Positions 56,378 through 64,000 of a stretch of 64,000 nucleotides of DNA are shown here, piece by piece. The stretch's first letter is position 1. Each line of letters begins with the position of its first letter. The stretch comes from Acidiphilium acidophilum (lineage in GTDB: Bacteria; Pseudomonadota; Alphaproteobacteria; Acetobacterales; Acetobacteraceae), in the NCBI RefSeq assembly GCF_033842475.1, contig NZ_JAWXYB010000018.1:372001-436000 (forward strand). Reading direction: 5' to 3'. A model generated the notes under the pieces. It was not told the DNA's origin, made no database searches, and saw nothing but the letters and a program-made list of their open reading frames with translations. A program made the position numbers and the translations under genes.

Positions 56378-56632
56378 ATGCTCAAGCGTCGCCGCGTAAC
56401 CCTTGGCCTTGGCGGTTTCGTCTGGCTCGCCACCACCCGGCTCGGCGTGGCCAATAACCCCGCGAGCCGTCAGGATGCCCAGTATCAGGCGGCGCCGGGC
56501 CCCGGCGGTGCCGATTGCGCGACATGCCAGTTCTATCTGCCCGCGCCGAACCCGGCTCTGCCGGGACGCTGTCAATTGATCGCCGGGCCGGTCGGCCCAC
56601 GCGGCTATTGCGATTTCTACGCCCCGCGCTGA
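56378..56632 (+). CDS. High-potential iron-sulfur protein (HiPIP)
   Basis: 84 residues. The N-terminus MLKRRRVTLGLGGFVWLATTRLGVA has consecutive Arg and a hydrophobic stretch, consistent with Tat export of a folded Fe-S protein. Four Cys coordinate a [4Fe-4S] cluster: CATC, then GRC and GYC. The C-terminal part matches the HiPIP pattern C-x6-V-x3-G-Y-C-x2-Y (CQLIAGPVGPRGYCDFY) exactly. HiPIPs carry electrons in the periplasm between a cytochrome complex and a terminal oxidase or reaction centre. It directly follows the cell-wall amidase gene, an odd partner. Confidence 0.92.
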   Translation: MLKRRRVTLGLGGFVWLATTRLGVANNPASRQDAQYQAAPGPGGADCATCQFYLPAPNPALPGRCQLIAGPVGPRGYCDFYAPR

Positions 56633-56742
56633 ACCGCCGCGCGCGTGGATGTGAACGAAATACGCGGAGATCCCGCTGGATTTTTCGCCGAAGGCCGCCA
56701 ATTCTCTGTAAAGTCCGTCAACCCTCGATAGGAGCGTGCGCC

Positions 56743-57297
56743 ATGATCCGTTCTGGATTGTCCCTGATCGCTGCGGCGGTGGCCCTGCCGGCCATCAGCT
56801 TCGCCGCCGCCCCCGCTGCCCCGCAGGCGGTGCTGGTTCCGGTGGTTTTCGCCCCTGTGCCCCAGCCCATGCCGATGCTGATGCCGGCGGCCTTTTTCCA
56901 GCAGATCGCCCAGATGCAGCAACAGATGCAGCAGCAGATGGCGATGCTGCAGCGCATCGCCTTCGCGCCGCTGCCGCTGCCCACGAGCTTCGCCCCGGGT
57001 GCGCTGCCCGGCGGCATGATGCAGGTTTCGATGGTCAGCGTCGGTGGACCCGGCGGCGTCTGCAGCGAGCAGATGCAGATCATCCCCGGCCCGAACGGGC
57101 AGACCCGGGTTTTCGTCCGCCGCAGCGGCAATGCCTGCGCGCCGTTGCCGACCGCGCTTGGTAAAGCACCGGGGCAGACGCTCGCGCCGGTGCCCGCCGC
57201 ACCGGCCCGGCCGGCGAATGCGCTGCCGCCGCCCTCCAAACTACTTTTTGCCGATTATCCGGTTCCGGCTGCCGCTCATCCCGTTCGTCAGGGCTGA
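56743..57297 (+). CDS. Secreted Met/Gln/Pro-rich protein, unknown
   Basis: 184 residues from the ATG at 56743 (GGAG 9 bp upstream). MIRSGLSLIAAAVALPAISFAAAP is a signal peptide. The mature chain has a Pro/Met segment (PVPQPMPMLMPAAFFQQIAQMQQQMQQQMAMLQRIAF), a middle region containing GPGGVCSEQMQIIPGPNGQTRVFVRRSGNACAPL with two Cys that may form a disulfide, and an Ala/Pro-rich tail. No known domain; likely periplasmic. Confidence 0.75.
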   Translation: MIRSGLSLIAAAVALPAISFAAAPAAPQAVLVPVVFAPVPQPMPMLMPAAFFQQIAQMQQQMQQQMAMLQRIAFAPLPLPTSFAPGALPGGMMQVSMVSVGGPGGVCSEQMQIIPGPNGQTRVFVRRSGNACAPLPTALGKAPGQTLAPVPAAPARPANALPPPSKLLFADYPVPAAAHPVRQG

Positions 57298-57371
57298 AGC
57301 ATAGCCGTGCCGGTGGCGCGGGGGCGATTTGCGCCCCCGGCCTTGCCGGAACCGCAACGGCCCGATAGTAG

Positions 57372-58907
<1,536 letters not shown>

Positions 58908-58934
58908 GGGTGATGGCAGGAAGGGAAGGGGAAG

Positions 58935-59052
58935 GCTTCATTTTTGAAAAAAAGAAGCAAAAAACTTTTGGTGGTTTGGGCCTCGGGCGGTTTCGTCGGC
59001 ACAGTCCCGGCGAATCAGAGTTTTTTTGTTTCTTTTTTTACAAAAAAAGAAG
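58935..59052. repeat. Inverted pair of dispersed hairpin elements (copies 9 and 10)
   Basis: Copy 9: GCTTCATTTTT (58935-58945) with AAAAA..GAAGC up to 58958 (one mismatch), followed by AAAAAACTTTTGG. Copy 10: AGAGTTTTTTTG then TTTCTTTTTTT (59029-59039) / AAAAAAAGAAG (59042-59052). They fill the 175-bp gap between guaB and the methyltransferase gene, ending only 31 bp before its start. Confidence 0.85.
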
Positions 59053-59082
59053 TGCTTCCGTCCTTGATTTAGGTCTTTCGGC

Positions 59083-60363
59083 TTGACCCCCGCAGGCCGC
59101 CTGCAAGCCGCGATCGAATTGCTCGGCGCGATCGAGGCCGATCGTCGTCCTGCCGATGCGGTTGCCAATGAATTCCTGCGTACCCGCCGGTTCATCGGCG
59201 GTGGCGATCGGCGTGATATCGGCGAGACGGTCTGGGGCGTGCTGCGCGCCCGCCGCCGGCTCGGCTGGTGGATCGAGCGGGTCGGGGCGACGCCGACGCC
59301 GCGTCTGATGGTGCTGGCATTGATGGTGCTCAACGGGATCACCGTGCATCGTGCCGCCGCCGAATTCGGCGGCTCACGCTTCGCGCCGCCCGCGCTGGAG
59401 GATGAGGAGCGGCGGGTGCTCGAACAGCTCGACAAGCACACGCTCGATCATCCGAACATGGGCGAGGGGGTGCGGCTGGAAATGCCGGATTTCGTGGTCC
59501 CGCTGCTGCGCGCGCGGTTCGGCGACCGGCTGGAGGCGGAATCGGCCGCGCTGATGCAGCCGGCCCCGCTCGATCTGCGGGTCAATCTGCTGAAGACCAC
59601 CCGCGAGGAGGCGACCGGCCTGCTCGCCAAGGCGAAGCTGAAGGCGGAGCCGACCCGACTCAGCCCCTGGGGCCTGCGGCTCGCCCCGCGCCAGAGCGTG
59701 ACGACGAGCCAGCCGTTCCGTGACGGGCTGGTCGAAATTCAGGACGAAGGCAGCCAGCTCGTCGGACTTCTGGCCCAGGCCCAACCCGGCATGCGGGTGG
59801 CGGATTTCTGCGCCGGTGCCGGGGGTAAAACCCTGGCGCTCGCGATGACGATGGAAAACAAGGGCCATATCGTCGCCTGCGACGTGTCGCCCGCGCGGCT
59901 CGATGGCGCGATCAAGCGCCTCCGCCGCGCCGGGGTGCACAATGCCGAGCGCCATCTGCTCGAACCCGGTGATAAATGGACCAAGCGGCAGGGCGGTAAA
60001 TTCGATGTCGTGCTGGTCGATGCGCCATGCACCGGCACCGGCACCTGGCGGCGCAACCCGGATGCGCGGCTGCGGCTGAAAGAATCCGATCTGGCCGAGC
60101 TGGTGGTCAAGCAGGCCGCCATCCTCGATGAAGCGCAGCGTCTGGTCAAACCCGGCGGCGCGCTCATTTATGCGACATGCTCGTTGCTGGACGCCGAAAA
60201 TCAGGGTCAGGTCGCGGGCTTTCTCGCCCGCTACCCCTCGTTCCGGATTGCCCCGGTCGGCGCGGCGTTCCCGGCCTATCTGCAGGGCGATTACCTGCTC
60301 CTGTCCCCGGCGCGCGATGGTACGGACGGGTTTTTCGCCTGCCGGATGGAGCGCGCTGCGTGA
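59083..60363 (+). CDS. rsmB: RsmB/NOP-family rRNA (cytosine-5) methyltransferase
   Basis: 426 residues starting at a TTG (59083), the only in-frame start after the upstream stop, with a weak AGG site. An N-terminal NusB-like helical part (about 1-120) precedes the SAM domain: MRVADFCAGAGGKTLALAMTMENKG (about residue 240), VLVDAPCTGTGTWRRNPDARLRLKESDL with the conserved PC, and IYATCSLLDAENQGQV with the catalytic TC Cys. It methylates cytosine in 16S rRNA. E. coli RsmB has a similar length of about 430. Its poor start just past a hairpin repeat suggests that its original 5' region was altered. Confidence 0.88.
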   Translation: MTPAGRLQAAIELLGAIEADRRPADAVANEFLRTRRFIGGGDRRDIGETVWGVLRARRRLGWWIERVGATPTPRLMVLALMVLNGITVHRAAAEFGGSRFAPPALEDEERRVLEQLDKHTLDHPNMGEGVRLEMPDFVVPLLRARFGDRLEAESAALMQPAPLDLRVNLLKTTREEATGLLAKAKLKAEPTRLSPWGLRLAPRQSVTTSQPFRDGLVEIQDEGSQLVGLLAQAQPGMRVADFCAGAGGKTLALAMTMENKGHIVACDVSPARLDGAIKRLRRAGVHNAERHLLEPGDKWTKRQGGKFDVVLVDAPCTGTGTWRRNPDARLRLKESDLAELVVKQAAILDEAQRLVKPGGALIYATCSLLDAENQGQVAGFLARYPSFRIAPVGAAFPAYLQGDYLLLSPARDGTDGFFACRMERAA

Positions 60364-60373
60364 GGGCACCGGC

Positions 60374-60907
60374 ATGATCGCGGTGCGCCGGGCGCGACCC
60401 ACCGATGCCGCCGGAATCGGCCTCGTTCATGTCGCGAGCTGGCGCAGCACCTATGCCGGGGTATTGCCCGAACCGGTGCTGACCGGGCTCTCGGCACCGC
60501 GACAGGCCGGATATTACGACCGGGTGATCCGGGGCGGCGGGGTGGTTCATGTCGCGGTCGCCTCGGGCAGTGATGCGGTGCCGGAGGGTGAGGCCAGCGT
60601 GGTCGGCTTCGTTACCGCCCGGCGACAGCGCGGCCACGCCACCGAGGGCGAGATTGAAACCCTCTACGTGCTCGACGATTTCCGCGAACGTGGTCTCGGC
60701 CGTCACCTGCTCCGCACCGCCGCCGCCCATCTCGCGGCACGCGGCTGCACCTCGCTGCTGGTGTGGGTGCTGTCCGACAATCCGGCACGCTGGTTTTATG
60801 CCCGGATGGGGGCGCGCCATGCCGAGGATGGCACTGTGGGCGTCGGCGGTATCGCGGTGCCGCAGGCGGCGTATCGCTGGACCAGTATCGAACCCCTGCT
60901 CGATTGA
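60374..60907 (+). CDS. GNAT-family N-acetyltransferase
   Basis: 177 residues from the ATG at 60374. The acetyl-CoA site is VLDDFRERGLGRHLLRTAAAHLAARGCTSLLVWVLSDNPARWFYARMGARHAEDG (about 105-160), including the R-x-x-G-L-G/A loop and the C-terminal FYxRMG motif. The N-terminal IAVRRARPTDAAGIGLVHVASWRSTYAGVLPEPVL is typical of GNATs annotated as acetyltransferases of small molecules or protein N-termini. The substrate is unknown. It starts 10 bp after the rsmB stop, suggesting co-transcription. Confidence 0.85.
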   Translation: MIAVRRARPTDAAGIGLVHVASWRSTYAGVLPEPVLTGLSAPRQAGYYDRVIRGGGVVHVAVASGSDAVPEGEASVVGFVTARRQRGHATEGEIETLYVLDDFRERGLGRHLLRTAAAHLAARGCTSLLVWVLSDNPARWFYARMGARHAEDGTVGVGGIAVPQAAYRWTSIEPLLD

Positions 60908-60954
60908 TCCGGCTTCGGTTTGACCCGACCGCAACCCGACCCTAAACCCGGCGC

Positions 60955-62526
60955 ATGACCGAGCCCGACATCAAGACCCCGACCAGCTGGCCCTTCCGCG
61001 AGGCGGAACGGGTCGCGCAACGCCTCGCCCGCACCGGCAAAACCAGCGCCCTGTTCGAAACCGGCTATGGCCCGTCCGGCCTGCCGCATATCGGCACCTT
61101 CATGGAAGTGGCGCGCACCTCCTGGATCAGGCTCGCCTTCACCAAGCTCACCGGCCTGCCATCCCGGCTCCTCGCCTTTTCCGACGATATGGACGCGCTG
61201 CGAAAAGTGCCGGGCAACGTGCCGCAGCAGGAAATGCTCGCGTCGTATATCGGTCAGCCGCTCACCCGCGTGCCCGATCCGTTCGGCACCCATGCCAGTT
61301 TCGGTGCCCATAACAACGCCCGGCTGCGCGCCTTTCTCGACAGTTTCGGCTTCGAGTACGAATTCGCCTCCTCGACCGACTACTACACGTCGGGCCGCTT
61401 CAACGATGCGCTCCGTGAGGTTGCCGCCCGCCACGATATCATCCGCGACATCATCCGCCCGACCCTGGGACCGGAACGCCGCGCGACCTATTCGCCCTTC
61501 CTGCCGCTGCACCCGCGCACCGGCGTGGTCATGCAGGTCGCGATCGATGAGGTCGATGTCGAGGCCGGCAGCGTCACCTGGCGCGATCCCGAAACCGGCA
61601 CGCTCCACGAAACCTCGATCTACGATGGCGCCGCCAAGCTGCAATGGAAAGCCGACTGGGCGATGCGCTGGTACGCGCTCGGCGTCGATTATGAAATGTC
61701 GGGCAAGGATCTGATCGATTCCGTCCGCCTGTCGAGCGCCATCGTCCGTGCGATGGAGGCCGAGCCGCCGGAGACCTTCACCTACGAGTTGTTCCTCGAC
61801 GACAAGGGCCAGAAGATCAGCAAATCGAAAGGTAACGGCCTCTCGGTCGAGGACTGGTTGGCCTATGCCCCGGCTGAAAGCCTCGGCCAGTTCATGTTCG
61901 CCTCGCCCCAGCGGGCCAAGCGCCTGTTTTTCGACGTGATCCCCCGCGCGACCGACGATTATCTCACCAGCGTCGATGCGCTGTGCGCGGGCACCGGCAC
62001 GGCGGAGGACAATCCCGCCTGGTTCATCCATGGCGGCGTCATCCCCGATTCATCCGGCAGCCCGGTGCCGTTCGGCATGCTGCTCAACCTCGCCTCGGTG
62101 GTGAACGCTGAAACGCCGGACATGCTTTGGGGCTTCATCCGCGCCTACCGCCCGGATGCAACCCCCGAGGCCTCGCCGTTCCTGGCCCGGCTGGTCGATT
62201 TCGCGGTGAAATATTACCAGGATTTCGTCAAGCCGACCAAGCGATACCGCGCGGCGATCGACCTTGAACGCGCGGCGCTGGAAGACCTCGCCACGGCACT
62301 CGCTGACCAGCCTGCGGATGCCGAGGCATTGCAGACCCTGCTGTACGATATCGGCAAGCGCCACCCTTTCGCCTCGCTGCGCGACTGGTTCGCCTGTCTT
62401 TATCAGGTGCTGCTCGGCCAGAGCGACGGCCCGCGATTCGGCGGGTTCATCGCCCTTTACGGCGTGAAACCGACGATCAGCCTGATCGGGCAAGCTCTCG
62501 CGCGGGAGCAGGATGCCGCCGATTGA
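60955..62526 (+). CDS. lysK: Lysyl-tRNA synthetase, class I
   Basis: 523 residues, the archaeal-type class I LysRS found in a minority of bacteria including many alphaproteobacteria. HIGH-like motif: GYGPSGLPHIGTFMEVARTSWIRLAF (about residue 38); KMSKS-like motif: DDKGQKISKSKGNGLSVEDWL (about 285). FYELTYEL-type region TFTYELFLDDKGQKI and the C-terminal helical anticodon-binding region fit the family. The class II lysS form is not visible in this window. Its 3' end overlaps the convergent GT4 gene by 50 bp. Confidence 0.95.
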   Translation: MTEPDIKTPTSWPFREAERVAQRLARTGKTSALFETGYGPSGLPHIGTFMEVARTSWIRLAFTKLTGLPSRLLAFSDDMDALRKVPGNVPQQEMLASYIGQPLTRVPDPFGTHASFGAHNNARLRAFLDSFGFEYEFASSTDYYTSGRFNDALREVAARHDIIRDIIRPTLGPERRATYSPFLPLHPRTGVVMQVAIDEVDVEAGSVTWRDPETGTLHETSIYDGAAKLQWKADWAMRWYALGVDYEMSGKDLIDSVRLSSAIVRAMEAEPPETFTYELFLDDKGQKISKSKGNGLSVEDWLAYAPAESLGQFMFASPQRAKRLFFDVIPRATDDYLTSVDALCAGTGTAEDNPAWFIHGGVIPDSSGSPVPFGMLLNLASVVNAETPDMLWGFIRAYRPDATPEASPFLARLVDFAVKYYQDFVKPTKRYRAAIDLERAALEDLATALADQPADAEALQTLLYDIGKRHPFASLRDWFACLYQVLLGQSDGPRFGGFIALYGVKPTISLIGQALAREQDAAD

Positions 62527-63706
62527 GCACCCGCTCGAAAATCGCCCGCTGGCCGGCGCTGATCGTGCGCCAGTCATGCGCGGCGGCGTAGGCGACCGTC
62601 GCCCCGCGTGAAGGCGGGTCGCGCAGCACATCATCAAGGGCACGGGCGAGTGCTGCGGGCGTGAAATCGTCAGCGATCACCCCGGCGGCGCGATCGCGCA
62701 CCACCTCGTCATTGCCCGCGGCGGGCGAGGCGACCACCGGCGTGCCGCAGGCCATCGCTTCGAGCAGCACGTTCGCCCAGCCTTCGCGGCTGGAGGCGAG
62801 GATCAGGGCTTCGGCCCCGCTGTAATAGAGCGGCAGGGACGATTGCGGCAGCGCTCCGGCCAGATGGACGCGATCGGCCACGCCCAGTCGCGCGGCCAGC
62901 CGGGTGAGGGTCTGCCGCTCCGGACCTTCCCCGATGATGACGAGGTCGGGCGTCGCCACACCCGATCGGGCGCGCAGGGCGAACGCCTCGATCACCCGGT
63001 CGTGCCCCTTGCGTTCGATCAGATGCCCGACCGAGACGCAATAGGGGCGGGTCCGTCCGAGCGACTGCCGCGCCGAGGCCGGGTCGGTCGGTTGGAACAG
63101 CGCCGTATCGACCCCGTTGCGCAGGGTGGTGATTTTGCCGCCGTCGGCCCCGAGGGCGATCAGGCCGCGCCGCAGGGCCTCGCTCACCGTGATCACCGCC
63201 TCCGCCTGGGCGACCGCCGTCCTGATCAGCGCGCGGGGACGTGCGAAATCGGGCCATTGCGTCACGTCCGAGCCACGCGCGGTGAGCACCAGCGGGCGAT
63301 TGAAATCACGCGCCACCCATGCGGCGGCGACACCATCGGGATAGAGGTAATGGGCGTCGATCAGGTCGGGGCGATAGCCGTCATCGATCAGGCGACCGAG
63401 GCTGGATTTGAGCGCGCGGTAGAGCGTGTGCGGCGTCAGCCCCTGACCGATTTTCGGGATGACGAGATAACGCGGATGACGGACATCGAGGCCGAACCGC
63501 ATCTCCTGCTGTGGTGAGGCCGCGGCCCGGGCCCAGGGGCCGAAGCGGGAATCGGTCGAGGGAAACCACGCGACCGGCGCGATGACGATGCTTTCGACAT
63601 CCTCATCCGCGACCAGATGGCGCAGCCTTGTTTCGACGAACACACCATGAGCGGGAAGGGCCCGATGCGGAAACAGCGTCGAGATCGTGACGATCCGGAT
63701 CGTCAC
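62477..63706 (-). CDS. Glycosyltransferase family 4 (exopolysaccharide-type)
   Basis: 409 residues from a GTG at 63706, chosen because it overlaps the upstream stop (GTGA) and begins the GT-B fold: VTIRIVTISTLFPHRALPAHGVFVETRLRHL. The acceptor domain contains DAHYLYPDGVAAAWVARDFNRPLVLTARGSDV; the donor domain contains SVGHLIERKGHDRVIEAF, IIGEGPERQTLTRLAARLG and the EX7E-type ILASSREGWANVLLEAMACGTPVVA (about 320-345). It most likely adds a sugar in surface polysaccharide synthesis, in a unit with the small membrane protein upstream. Confidence 0.9.
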   Translation of the reverse strand: MTIRIVTISTLFPHRALPAHGVFVETRLRHLVADEDVESIVIAPVAWFPSTDSRFGPWARAAASPQQEMRFGLDVRHPRYLVIPKIGQGLTPHTLYRALKSSLGRLIDDGYRPDLIDAHYLYPDGVAAAWVARDFNRPLVLTARGSDVTQWPDFARPRALIRTAVAQAEAVITVSEALRRGLIALGADGGKITTLRNGVDTALFQPTDPASARQSLGRTRPYCVSVGHLIERKGHDRVIEAFALRARSGVATPDLVIIGEGPERQTLTRLAARLGVADRVHLAGALPQSSLPLYYSGAEALILASSREGWANVLLEAMACGTPVVASPAAGNDEVVRDRAAGVIADDFTPAALARALDDVLRDPPSRGATVAYAAAHDWRTISAGQRAIFERVLNRRHPAPARELARSG

Positions 63707-63942
63707 CGCCGCCTGCCGGTACCCGTGGCCCGGGGCTCCGACCGACGCGCCCGGTCCCGCCATGACGGAGCGGCGGCGCGCGGCGCGGCTTCCGGCGCCG
63801 TCGCTTGGGGGGCGGCATCGTCCGCCCAGTCGAACGGCGACCAGCGGCGTTTCGCGCCCGGTCGTTCCCGCCCCTCCTGCGCGATCCAGTAGGCAAGCCA
63901 GAGAATCACGAACAGGCCAGCCAGGAAAAATACGCCTTCCAT
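63703..63942 (-). CDS. Small single-pass membrane protein, unknown
   Basis: 79 residues from the ATG at 63942 (AGGGA 10 bp upstream). One N-terminal helix (VFFLAGLFVILWLAYWIAQEG) then a soluble tail rich in Ala, Arg and Pro (RPGAKRRWSPFDWADDAAPQATAP...). No family recognised. Its stop overlaps the GTG of the GT4 gene by 4 bp, so translation of the two is coupled, which suggests a role in the same polysaccharide pathway, perhaps anchoring the transferase to the membrane. Confidence 0.7.
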   Translation of the reverse strand: MEGVFFLAGLFVILWLAYWIAQEGRERPGAKRRWSPFDWADDAAPQATAPEAAPRAAAPSWRDRARRSEPRATGTGRRR

Positions 63943-63948
63943 AAGCGC

Positions 63949-64000
63949 CTATCCCTGAATATCGCGCCGGAGGCGCCATGACGGCATCATTCCGCCGGGT
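63949..64000 (-). CDS. 3' end of an upstream gene (partial)
   Basis: One minus-strand frame is open from the window edge to a TAG at 63951-63949, reading ...PGGMMPSWRLRRDIQG. It ends 6 bp before the ATG of the 79-residue protein, a spacing typical of an operon. Only 16 codons are visible, so it is a guess based on spacing. Confidence 0.3.
   Translation of the reverse strand, partial: PGGMMPSWRLRRDIQG

Overview
This 64-kb window is GC-rich bacterial chromosome and most resembles an alphaproteobacterium of the family Acetobacteraceae. The closest fit is an acidophile of the Acidiphilium/Acidocella type, but that genus-level placement is inference. Supporting signs are class I lysyl-tRNA synthetase, the DUF3576-leuS-lptE-holA gene order, a Rickettsia/Thermus-type isocitrate dehydrogenase with a C-terminal extension, a HiPIP, and a dispersed intergenic hairpin family (consensus about GCTTCTTTTTT-loop-AAAAAAGAAGC). 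Almost all genes have high-GC codon use. The exception is an AT-rich stretch at about 410-2000.

Layout. 1-2000 is accessory DNA: the 5' end of an IS4-type transposase abuts an AT-rich unknown gene whose 3' end it appears to have replaced. 2000-17060 is a surface-polysaccharide region. It holds a GT4 glycosyltransferase, an MFS exporter, an AI-2E-family permease with an extra C-terminal domain, a GT2 gene, the dTDP-L-rhamnose genes rfbA-rfbC-rfbD, rfbB beyond a head-to-head repeat, and a very large WbsX/GT4/GT2 gene. That large gene is cut in two by a 2.1-kb IS1634-type element bounded by a GTAG target duplication; removing the element restores one frame of about 1255 codons.

17300-34150 is mostly core: an amidase, rpsF-rpsR-rplI, a cyclopropane fatty acid synthase, a PfkB sugar/nucleoside kinase, bactofilin plus lipoprotein, DUF29, gshB, rodA, holA-lptE-leuS-DUF3576, and a porin behind a promoter with a perfect 16-bp palindrome. 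34150-43850 holds a TenI/ThiE-like gene and a YggS gene with overlapping divergent start codons, glnB-glnA behind a sigma-54 promoter, an aminotransferase, a nitrilase-type amidase overlapping nadK, small exported proteins, mdh and recX.

43850-50040 holds a LysR regulator divergent from an Aae-type efflux operon (FUSC, DUF1656, HlyD), an hsp20 gene with a sigma-32 promoter and a ROSE-like RNA thermometer, rpmE, a Wzx-like flippase and tRNA-Ser(GCT). 50040-64000 holds a secreted tandem-repeat protein, a Ni/Co transporter under a cobalamin riboswitch, icd, a His-rich small protein, a cell-wall amidase with a downstream HiPIP, guaB, an RsmB-type methyltransferase, a GNAT, lysK, and a GT4 gene coupled to a small membrane protein.

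The most noteworthy non-gene signals are the dispersed hairpins with compensatory base changes, placed singly or as inverted pairs between genes; the reconstructable IS insertion; the regulatory RNAs upstream of hsp20 and the Ni/Co transporter; and the sigma-54 site with a 22-bp-spaced direct repeat upstream of glnBA. No CRISPR array, prophage or complete defence system is visible.
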